DNA from: UBA2233 sp002347965 [NCBI: Nitrospirae bacterium UBA2233]
GTDB taxonomy: Bacteria; UBA2233
DNA: 64,000 nucleotides
Direction: 5' to 3'
Assembly: GCA_002347965.1 (NCBI GenBank)
Contig: DDYN01000032.1
Coordinates: 1 to 64,000 of the forward strand
This document shows, piece after piece, positions 28,022 through 34,413 of the stretch (positions are counted from its first letter, which is position 1; every line of letters starts with the position of its first letter). Position numbers and translations under genes: made by a program. The notes beneath the pieces were generated by a model that worked only from the letters and a program-made list of their open reading frames with translations, made no database searches and was not told where the DNA came from.

Positions 28022-28050
28022 ATTTAAGGCCCATCCCTTCAAGCACACAA
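28022..28050 (-). promoter_or_regulatory. Weak candidate promoter before phoH
   Basis: Between phoH and tRNA-His, TTGTGT (28050-28045) and TTAAAT (28027-28022) are 17 bases apart on the minus strand. Each matches the consensus only partly. Transcription would start near 28015, giving a 5' leader of about 125 bases. No terminator separates the tRNA from phoH, so read-through from the tRNA promoter is equally possible. Confidence 0.28.
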
Positions 28051-28096
28051 GCACTCAGCAGCATGCCCCTTTGTTTGGGATGATATAAACCTCACT

Positions 28097-28172
28097 TGGG
28101 GTGAGTGGAGGGGATTGAACCCTCGGCCACAGGGGCCACAACCCTGTGCTCTGCCACTGAGCTACACTCACC
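28097..28172 (-). tRNA. tRNA-His (anticodon GTG)
   Basis: The minus strand encodes 76 bases including G-1 and CCA. The acceptor GTGAGTG pairs with CACTCAC, with the extra 5' G opposite discriminator C as required for histidine tRNAs. The anticodon stem-loop CAGGG-TTGTGGC-CCCTG gives anticodon GTG, and the T-loop is GGTTCAATCC. It lies upstream of and in the same direction as phoH. Confidence 0.98.
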
Positions 28173-28179
28173 ATGCACG

Positions 28180-28209
28180 CGTATAAACAAGCAATCTTGT
28201 GGCTTCTAA
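28180..28209 (-). promoter_or_regulatory. Candidate promoter of tRNA-His
   Basis: On the minus strand TTAGAA (28209-28204) and TATACG (28185-28180) are 18 bases apart. Transcription would begin a few bases before the tRNA at 28172. Confidence 0.48.
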
Positions 28210-28283
28210 CATCAGGGTAGCACGGTTTCGTAAAGAAATGAAGCTCTACAGGGGCGTGCATGGTTTTATGGGCATATTCCTCG

Positions 28284-28292
28284 TGTTATAAT
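28284..28292 (+). promoter_or_regulatory. Extended -10 promoter for the nfu-ATP-grasp operon
   Basis: TGTTATAAT (TG at 28284, perfect TATAAT at 28287-28292) is an extended -10 element. The -35 region (TTTATG at 28264-28269) is poor, as is usual for this promoter type. It lies 37 bases before the nfu ATG. Confidence 0.55.
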
Positions 28293-28328
28293 ACCTGTCG
28301 TACACCACACAAAAAAGGAAGTGTAGAT

Positions 28329-28562
28329 ATGGAAGAAGGCACGACAGAGAGGGTAATGGGCGTACTTGAGCGTATTCGGCCCATGCTCAACATGGACGGC
28401 GGCGACGTTGAGCTCGTCGAGGTCCGAAACCAAGAAGTTTACCTGAGGTTAAAGGGGGCTTGCGACGGGTGCCCGAGTGCATTCTTCACGTTACGGATGG
28501 GAATCGAACGAGCCCTTCGTTCGGAAATTCCAGAGATTCAACGGGTTATCGCTCTCCCTTAA
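28329..28562 (+). CDS. NifU-like (Nfu) iron-sulfur scaffold domain protein
   Basis: 77 residues, a stand-alone NifU C-terminal domain. The conserved core is RPMLNMDGGDVELVEV and the CxxC cluster-binding motif LKGACDGCPSAFFTLRMGIERALR. Such proteins carry a 4Fe-4S cluster between subunits and deliver it to target enzymes. The ATG at 28329 has AAGGAAG about seven bases upstream; a longer frame from 28260 lacks such a site and begins inside the promoter. It ends two bases before the ATP-grasp gene, so it leads that operon. Coupling to a nearby cluster-binding protein, such as the SPASM-like one, is possible but not shown. Confidence 0.9.
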   Translation: MEEGTTERVMGVLERIRPMLNMDGGDVELVEVRNQEVYLRLKGACDGCPSAFFTLRMGIERALRSEIPEIQRVIALP

Positions 28563-28564
28563 AG

Positions 28565-29908
28565 ATGGAACCCCTTTTCTCCGACGAACGCTTGAACGAG
28601 CTTGCCTCTTCTCTTTTTTGGGCGTTGTCCGTCGAAGATGTGACCTTCGCTTATGACGGGCCGAACGGCCTGCACGAAAGGGTGTTTCCTTTTGACCCAA
28701 TTCCCCGCTTGATCCCGCAAAATGAGTTTGATCGCCTGGAGGAAGGCATAAAGCAGCGGGTTGTTGCGATGAACATGTTCTTGCAAGATGTTTACCATGA
28801 AGGAAAAATCTTTAAGGATAAGGTGTTTTCGGAATCGTTTTTGCTCTCCTCTTCGGGGTACATGGTCGAAGCCAGGGGTATTACTCCACCCAAGGGCGTG
28901 TTTCTCCACCTGTCTGGCATTGACCTCGTCCGGGCGGCCGATACATGGTTCGTGCTCGAGGACAACCTAAGGATTCCCTCCGGTGTATCCTACGCGCTTA
29001 AGGCCCGTGAGCTGTACGAAACCTGCATTCCCGATGCTCTGGCGGAACGCGGGGTGAAAGAGACGCTGACCTTCTTGCAAAACCTGGGTAAGGCTTTTTC
29101 TTCCGTGAACGCCGGCGGGGAGGGGGTTATCCTCTCCCCGGGCAGGCACAATGCGGCCTTCTTCGAGCACGGCTACTTGGCGGAATCGCTCGGGATGACC
29201 CTTGCGTTTGGGGAAGATTTGCTCGTCTGCGGAGAAGATGTTTTCCTTAGAGGGTGTTTTGGGAAAAGGCACAAGGTTGGGTTTGTGTATAAAAGGCTCA
29301 ACGACGAGTATCTTGACCCTGTCATGTTCAACCCTGCCTCGGTGATAGGCGTCCCCAACATCTACCCAATTTACAAGAAAGGGAGGGTGGGGATTGGGAA
29401 CGCGCTAGGGACCGGGGTGGCGGATGACAAGGGGGTTTTTTATTACACCCCCAAAATTATCCGTTACTACTTAGGGCAAGACCCTGTTCTTCCCTTGCCT
29501 CCCACCTACCTTCCGGAAGACCCGAAGGATGCAGCGTTCGTCTTCGAGAACATTGGCAGGCTCGTGATAAAAGAGGTCAACTCGGCGGGAGGGTTTGGTG
29601 TCCGCTTCGGCCCTAGGCTTACAAAAGCAGAGCTAGCGGAGCTAAAAGTGCGCATTGTCGCTTCCCCAAGGGGCTTTATTGCCCAGGAGATTCTCGATTT
29701 TGAAGAACTTGACGTTCGCCTTCAAGATGGAACGTACGAGAAGCGGCGGGCCGACTTACGGATGTATGCCGTTATGAGCGAGGACGTCTCCGTGCTTCGA
29801 GGCGGCTTGAGCCGATTTAGTGGCCAACGGGGGTCTTACCTGGTAAATTCATGCCAAGGGGGAGGCTACAAGGATACATGGGTATACCAACCCGCACAGA
29901 CTGCTTAA
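28565..29908 (+). CDS. Circularly permuted ATP-grasp type 2 protein (COG2308)
   Basis: 447 residues, matching the DUF404/DUF407 circularly permuted ATP-grasp family. Characteristic blocks are NMFLQDVYHEGKIFKD, FHLSGIDLVRAADTWFVLEDNLRIPSGVSYAL (split here around the conserved DN-R-P-G), ILSPGRHNAAFFEHGYLA and LVVKEVN-like RLVIKEVNSAGGFG, with FIAQEILDFEELDVRL near the C-terminus. These enzymes are predicted amide or peptide ligases that couple ATP cleavage to joining a carboxylate and an amine. They are nearly always encoded with alpha-E and transglutaminase proteins, as here. Start at ATG 28565, two bases after the nfu stop; the longer frame is excluded because it overlaps nfu. Substrate unknown. 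Confidence 0.9.
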   Translation: MEPLFSDERLNELASSLFWALSVEDVTFAYDGPNGLHERVFPFDPIPRLIPQNEFDRLEEGIKQRVVAMNMFLQDVYHEGKIFKDKVFSESFLLSSSGYMVEARGITPPKGVFLHLSGIDLVRAADTWFVLEDNLRIPSGVSYALKARELYETCIPDALAERGVKETLTFLQNLGKAFSSVNAGGEGVILSPGRHNAAFFEHGYLAESLGMTLAFGEDLLVCGEDVFLRGCFGKRHKVGFVYKRLNDEYLDPVMFNPASVIGVPNIYPIYKKGRVGIGNALGTGVADDKGVFYYTPKIIRYYLGQDPVLPLPPTYLPEDPKDAAFVFENIGRLVIKEVNSAGGFGVRFGPRLTKAELAELKVRIVASPRGFIAQEILDFEELDVRLQDGTYEKRRADLRMYAVMSEDVSVLRGGLSRFSGQRGSYLVNSCQGGGYKDTWVYQPAQTA

Positions 29909-30510
29909 ACCTTTTTTGGTTAGGCAGATACACAGCCCGTACGCTCGGGACGCTCGAGCTAGGGCTGGAGGTGCTTCGGTGCTTGGCGAGGGGGCTTCCT
30001 TGGCCGAAGTCATACGAAGGGCTGCTTGGTAGGCCCCCTTTGGCTCAAGAAGCCCTTCCTTGGTTCCTCGACACGGTTGTACGCCAAGAAGAACCTCCGG
30101 GAGTAGGGTTTGCCCTTAAAATGGCCAGGGAGGATGCCATCTGCCTGCGGGGCCTTTTAGGCACAAAGGCCGTCACGCTCGTAAACCTTGCCGGCCAAGA
30201 AGCCATGGCAATCCGAGAGTCGAACGTGATGCAGTCCCCCCAAAGAATACTGGCTTTTGGGAATGCCTTGCTTGTCCATACCAAAGAAAGGCTCGGAGCG
30301 GAATGGGCCTGGATGTTTGAGGTTGGAAGAGCCGTAGAAGCTCTCGCTTTGCGCTTAAGCGTTCTGGATACGGAAGGAGCCCTGCATGCTACCTCGCGGC
30401 TTAACGGCCTTTTCCGGGAAAACGGGCTTGCGATTGCGCCGCTGGAACAGCTGGCGTTGCCCTCTTTAGAGGAGAAGGTTCGTGCCTTTGAGCGCATGCT
30501 ATCTGTTTAA
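29878..30510 (+). CDS. Alpha-E domain protein (DUF403/COG2307), short form
   Basis: About 210 residues, mostly helical. The N-terminal LNLFWLGRYTARTLGTLELGLEVL matches the alpha-E family start (a tyrosine/tryptophan-leucine-glycine-arginine-tyrosine block). Later helices include LKMAREDAICLRGLLGTKAV and EAMAIRESNVMQSPQRIL. Alpha-E proteins accompany circularly permuted ATP-grasp ligases and are thought to assist them; members are usually about 300 residues, so this one is about a third shorter and may lack the last helices. ATG 29878 follows AAGGA and overlaps the ligase gene by 31 bases; ATG 29851 has no ribosome site. The family call is good, the exact role unknown. Confidence 0.78.
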   Translation: MGIPTRTDCLNLFWLGRYTARTLGTLELGLEVLRCLARGLPWPKSYEGLLGRPPLAQEALPWFLDTVVRQEEPPGVGFALKMAREDAICLRGLLGTKAVTLVNLAGQEAMAIRESNVMQSPQRILAFGNALLVHTKERLGAEWAWMFEVGRAVEALALRLSVLDTEGALHATSRLNGLFRENGLAIAPLEQLALPSLEEKVRAFERMLSV

Positions 30511-31288
30511 GTCGACCACGCGGCTTACGATTGCAGCCCCTGCAAGGGAGCACCACTTCCTTCTGCGTATTCTTCCCAAACCCACGCCTTGCATGATTTT
30601 GCCAGAATGGGAACTTTCAATCGAGGCTGCGGACTACGTTTCGGCCTTTGAGGATGCCTTTGGGAACCGGGTTTTTTATGGGGCTGTTCTAGGCGAGCAT
30701 GCTCAGCTTGTTGCCAGCGTTTGGGGGAAGGTTTTGCTGAGGGATGAGTACTGGGACGATGACGTCCAGGGGCTTGGGCTGTTTTGTCTCCCCTCGCCGA
30801 TGGTCGGCCCGAGCGAAGCCTTGGATGGGCTTGTAGCCGCAATGACGCCCGCATTCCGCAGGCTTAAAACTCGAGAAGGAATGCTTTTCTTGAACGATGC
30901 CGTGTTTCGCCGGCTTGTCTACGAAAAAGGCGCAACAAACTCCGAAACGGACGCTGGCGAGGCGCTTTCTAAGGGCAAGGGGGTCTGTCAGGATTTCGCG
31001 CACATCTTGATCGGCCTGCTCCGCGGGCTTGGAATGCCCGCGCGATACGTGACAGGATATATCGAAGGCGAGGGTGATAGCCACGCCTGGGTCGAGGTGT
31101 TCCACGAAGGCCGATGGTACGGCTTAGACCCGACGCACAACGCGTTCGTCAGGGAAGGGTACATTAAAGTGGCTCACGGCCGAGACGCCAAGGACACGCG
31201 TATGAATTCGGGAGTCTTCAAGGGCAAGTTTTCTCAATACGTCGAGGTTAACGTGCGCGTCGAGATGCTGGAAACGGACGATGCTTGA
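30482..31288 (+). CDS. Transglutaminase-like cysteine protease-fold protein
   Basis: 268 residues. The N-terminal beta region (STTRLTIAAPAREHHFLLRILP) is the bacterial transglutaminase N-domain. The catalytic core has KGKGVCQDFAHILIGLLRGLGMPARYVTGY (Cys), DSHAWVEVFHEGRWYGLDPTHN (His, Asp) in the right order and spacing. These proteins can cleave or form isopeptide bonds. No signal peptide is visible, so it is likely cytoplasmic with its ATP-grasp and alpha-E partners. GTG 30482 is used because GAGGAG precedes it by seven bases; the gene overlaps alpha-E by 29 bases and the next gene by eight. Confidence 0.9.
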   Translation: MPLSACYLFKSTTRLTIAAPAREHHFLLRILPKPTPCMILPEWELSIEAADYVSAFEDAFGNRVFYGAVLGEHAQLVASVWGKVLLRDEYWDDDVQGLGLFCLPSPMVGPSEALDGLVAAMTPAFRRLKTREGMLFLNDAVFRRLVYEKGATNSETDAGEALSKGKGVCQDFAHILIGLLRGLGMPARYVTGYIEGEGDSHAWVEVFHEGRWYGLDPTHNAFVREGYIKVAHGRDAKDTRMNSGVFKGKFSQYVEVNVRVEMLETDDA

Positions 31289-32228
31289 GACCTGGTTCAC
31301 GCTTAACCTGCCAACCCGTGAAGCGGTTGCCCTTCAAAGGCAGCGCTTTTTTCCCGAGGGCATGGAGGGGTCTTTTAACCGCCTAAAAAGGCTTTCGCTT
31401 CTATCCGGAATTCACGGAGACGAGCTGGAAGGGCTCTACGTCTGCTACCGCCTTGCCTCCTTCCTCAAGGAAAACCCTCGGGCGATCCGGGGGGTCATCG
31501 ACATCTATCCAAGCTTGAACCCTTTAGGGGTGAACATGACCCGGCGGTTCGTCCCGTTCTTCGAGGTGGACTTGAACCGCATGTTTCCGGGAGATTCGTT
31601 TGGGAGCCTGCCCGAAAAGATGGCGCATGCGACAGTGCATGCGGTAAGCGGCTCGAGTATTGCCGTTGATTTGCATGCGAGCAATATTTTTTTGAAGGAA
31701 ATCCCTCAAGTTCGGATCGACGAGGGGAACGCATCAAAGCTTTTACCCTTAGCCAAGCTTTTGAACGTAGACTTCGTTTGGGTATACCCTTCTGTTACGG
31801 TGCTCCGCTCAACGTTGGCCCATACGCTCAACGCCATAGGCGTACGCACGCTCGTGGTCGAGATGGGGGTCGGGCTTCGGGTAACGCCTATTTTCGGCGA
31901 TCAGCTCGTTTCGGGTCTTATCCATTTGATGGCCCATGAAGGGTTCCTTTCGCTAGATTCTCCGCCAGAAGTACGCGAGCCCATTGTTTCTATAAACGAG
32001 CAAGTTTACTTCATAAACGCCGGCTGCTCCGGCCTGTTTATTCCCGGAGCAGACCACGGGGGAAGGATAGGGAAAGAAGAGGTGATCGGGCAAATCGTAT
32101 CACCCTTTACGGGAGAGGGGCTGGAGACGCTAAGGAGTCCGGCAGATGGCCTTTTATTCACACTACGGGCCTACCCGATCGTGTTCGAGGGCTCGTTGGT
32201 CGCCAGGGTCTGCGCACTGGAGGGCTGA
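31281..32228 (+). CDS. M14-family deacylase, succinylglutamate desuccinylase/aspartoacylase-like
   Basis: 315 residues with a zinc carboxypeptidase fold of the AstE/AspA type. The zinc and catalytic residues are intact: SGIHGDELEG (His45, Glu48), VDLHAS (His132) and VVEMGVG (Glu194). DLNRMFPG is also typical. A C-terminal beta domain follows (INAGCSGLFIP, GQIVSPFTGEGLETLRSPADGLLF). Such enzymes hydrolyse N-acyl amino acids or remove terminal residues from peptides. In this operon it could trim or deacylate the product of the ATP-grasp ligase, which is inference. It overlaps the transglutaminase gene by eight bases; ATG is supported by that position. Confidence 0.88.
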   Translation: MLETWFTLNLPTREAVALQRQRFFPEGMEGSFNRLKRLSLLSGIHGDELEGLYVCYRLASFLKENPRAIRGVIDIYPSLNPLGVNMTRRFVPFFEVDLNRMFPGDSFGSLPEKMAHATVHAVSGSSIAVDLHASNIFLKEIPQVRIDEGNASKLLPLAKLLNVDFVWVYPSVTVLRSTLAHTLNAIGVRTLVVEMGVGLRVTPIFGDQLVSGLIHLMAHEGFLSLDSPPEVREPIVSINEQVYFINAGCSGLFIPGADHGGRIGKEEVIGQIVSPFTGEGLETLRSPADGLLFTLRAYPIVFEGSLVARVCALEG

Positions 32229-33154
32229 TGGTACGAGAAATCTTGGTTCAGATGACTTCGCCGGCCGGCTATCCGATTCGTGTCGTCGGGTTTCGGTTTG
32301 GGGAGGGTAGGCCGAAGGTGGCTATCGTGGGCGGCCTTAGGGGTGACGAGGTCCATCAAAGTTACGTGGTCGCACGGCTATGCGCCTTCTTGAGGCGGGA
32401 GGCCGAAAGGAACCACGGCATGATTCAAGGGGAAATTCTCCTCGTTCCGCTAGTCAACACCTTCGGGTTCAACGTGGGATATCGCTTCTGGCCCCCGGAT
32501 GCAACCGATATCGACAGAATGTTCCCCGGGTTCCGCTTCGGGGAGACCACGCAGATTCTTGCCCATTCTCTGTTTGAAAAGCTCAAGGATGCCGACTTTG
32601 GTGTGCACGTCACAAGCCTTGATCCCCGTCAAGAGCACATGGCCCTCACGACGATGTACAGGTCTGGTTTGGGGAATATCGAGGCGGGGTCGCATTTTGG
32701 AACCCATTTCTTGTACGTGAAGGATCCGAAACCCTTCGATACGGGGTCTCTTTTGTACAACTGGCAAGTTTGGGACGTGTGCGCCCTTGGCTTGGTCGGG
32801 GGCAAGCCTTCCGACATCCAGCAAGACCTTGCTCTCGAACAAACAACGGCCATTCTTCGGTTTCTTTCCAAGGTTGGAGTCTTGAAGCTAAGGGTCCCGG
32901 AGCGCTTCAGCCCCGTTTTGCTCGAAGAGGCGGACTTGCTGCTTATCCGGAACGGGCACCCTGGGCTTTTTTTGCCCCTCAAGGCTCCAGGGTGCGGGGT
33001 GTTCGAGGGGGAGACGCTGGGCTGGGTCCGGGATACGCTTACCGGTGAACCGCTCGAAGAACTCCAAAGCCCGGCCCTAGGAACCGTATTCTTTCGGTAT
33101 GCCCGTCCCGCAATTTTTGAAGAGGAGGTGGCTTTCGGGGTTGCAACCCGCTAA
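32228..33154 (+). CDS. M14-like deacylase paralogue lacking key catalytic residues
   Basis: 308 residues, aligned along its length with the preceding gene: GGLRGDEVHQ, PLVNTFGFNVGYRFWPPDATDIDRMFPG, LRSPADG-like LQSPALGTVFF. However the first zinc-ligand His is Arg38 (GLRGDE instead of GIHGDE), and the segment that should hold the catalytic Glu reads ALGLVGGKP with no Glu. His127 (GVHVTS) remains but the usual D-L-H context is gone. It is therefore probably inactive as a zinc deacylase, perhaps a regulatory or substrate-binding partner of the active copy. A changed reaction cannot be excluded. The ATG overlaps the previous stop in a TGATG junction, so the two are coupled and likely arose by duplication. 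Confidence 0.8.
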   Translation: MVREILVQMTSPAGYPIRVVGFRFGEGRPKVAIVGGLRGDEVHQSYVVARLCAFLRREAERNHGMIQGEILLVPLVNTFGFNVGYRFWPPDATDIDRMFPGFRFGETTQILAHSLFEKLKDADFGVHVTSLDPRQEHMALTTMYRSGLGNIEAGSHFGTHFLYVKDPKPFDTGSLLYNWQVWDVCALGLVGGKPSDIQQDLALEQTTAILRFLSKVGVLKLRVPERFSPVLLEEADLLLIRNGHPGLFLPLKAPGCGVFEGETLGWVRDTLTGEPLEELQSPALGTVFFRYARPAIFEEEVAFGVATR

Positions 33155-33226
33155 GCGCGAAAGCCTTTTGTCTAGTCCTAGTAATGCGTTCAAGGGTCTA
33201 AAAAGCTCTTCATGCCCGCCTGGCGG

Positions 33227-34201
33227 CTAAGCTTTGGGTTGGCAGGCTACAAAATGGCCTGGTGAAGCCTCGTGAAGCTCCGGGATGCGGCTTTTGCATG
33301 CCTCGAGCGGTTCTTCGCAAAGCGGCAAGTAGGCGCACTCTGGATGGGTTTTTTCGGCATCGCCCTCCGATTCGGCAGGAAGGGTTGTTGTCCTGGAAGC
33401 GTCCCAAAACTCCGGAGACAACGCAAGCAAGGCTCGGGTGTAGGGGTGCAGTGGCTCCTTAAAGAGGGCCTTTGCCGGTGCAAGCTCGACGAGACGGCCT
33501 TTATAGAGAACGCCCACCCTGTCGCTTAAAACACGGACAACCGCTAAGTCATGGCTTATAAAAAGATACGTCAACCCAAGCTCCCTTTTGAGCCTAAGAA
33601 GCAGCTTTAGGATTTGGGCTTGAATCGAGACATCCAAGCTGGATGTCGGTTCGTCCAAAACGAGGAATTTGGGAGAAGGGCTAAGCGCCCTGGCAAGACA
33701 CACCCGTTGCAATTGTCCTCCTGAGAGCTCGTGAGGGAATAGCTTTGCATGGGAAGGCTGAAGCCCTACGTGCTCAAGGAGTTCATCGACGCGCTCGTTC
33801 TTGGCCCTTGTGCCGGCAATGCCCCCTAGTGCAACCCCTTCTTCAACGGCGGTGCCAACGCGCATCCGCGGGTTGAGCGCCGCTTTCGGGTCTTGAAAGA
33901 CAACCTGGGCCTTTTTTCTGAAGTCAAGCAATGCTCTCCCTCGCAAGGAGAACACGTCCCGCCCGTCAAAATACACCTTGCCCCCTGTGGGTGAGGCAAG
34001 CCTAAGAATTATTCTTCCCAACGTGGACTTGCCCGAGCCGGACTCGCCCACTAGCCCGAATGTCTCCCCTTGGTAGAGCGCGAGCGAAACGCTTGAAAGG
34101 GCTTCGAAAGAAGGGCTTCCTTGCGGGTAGAAACGCTTGGAGATGTCATCGAGGACGACAAGTTGTGGGAGGTGCTCCTTCGGCCGCGTGGCTTCTTTCA
34201 T
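33227..34201 (-). CDS. Oligopeptide/dipeptide ABC transporter ATP-binding protein (OppF/DppF type)
   Basis: 324 residues. Walker A is LVGESGSGKSTLGRII (near residue 55), the Q-loop VVFQDPKAALNPRMRVG, the signature HELSGGQLQRVCLARAL and Walker B FLVLDEPTSSLDVS. The oligopeptide-transporter C-terminal extension is present, with cysteines in ECAYLPLCEEPLEACKS. As the OppF-like subunit it pairs with the DppD-like half of the fused protein. The ATG has GGGAGG six bases upstream. It lies 212 bases after the fused gene, an unusually wide gap within this operon, and converges on the M14 genes. Confidence 0.92.
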   Translation of the reverse strand: MKEATRPKEHLPQLVVLDDISKRFYPQGSPSFEALSSVSLALYQGETFGLVGESGSGKSTLGRIILRLASPTGGKVYFDGRDVFSLRGRALLDFRKKAQVVFQDPKAALNPRMRVGTAVEEGVALGGIAGTRAKNERVDELLEHVGLQPSHAKLFPHELSGGQLQRVCLARALSPSPKFLVLDEPTSSLDVSIQAQILKLLLRLKRELGLTYLFISHDLAVVRVLSDRVGVLYKGRLVELAPAKALFKEPLHPYTRALLALSPEFWDASRTTTLPAESEGDAEKTHPECAYLPLCEEPLEACKSRIPELHEASPGHFVACQPKA

Positions 34202-34413
34202 CGCTTCCTCCCTATTATGAACGTTCGAACCTTGAACGTAGCCTACTCCAGCGGTGCTGGCCGATCAAGGCATGGCTGCTGTTCGCGTTCAGGACAAAGC
34301 ATCGAGGGCGAGCCCTGTTTGGGTTTACCATGACAACCCCAAGCCGATCGATACGGCCTACCATGCAGGGCTCCTTCAAGAGGCGCTGGAAGAGCTTCTC
34401 CCTCAATCGCTCC

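Noticed and set aside
27885-28064. 59-codon minus-strand frame just before phoH
   Set aside because: The ribosome site is too close to its ATG and the sequence is Arg/Pro-rich without protein features. Mentioned only for possible coupling.
28055-28261. Minus-strand open frame containing SVAQWQSTGLWP
   Set aside because: It is the translation of tRNA-His and flanks, not a gene.
33155-33226. Possible bidirectional terminator between the M14 and OppF genes
   Set aside because: The GC stem is only about four base pairs and the T-run is too far from it.
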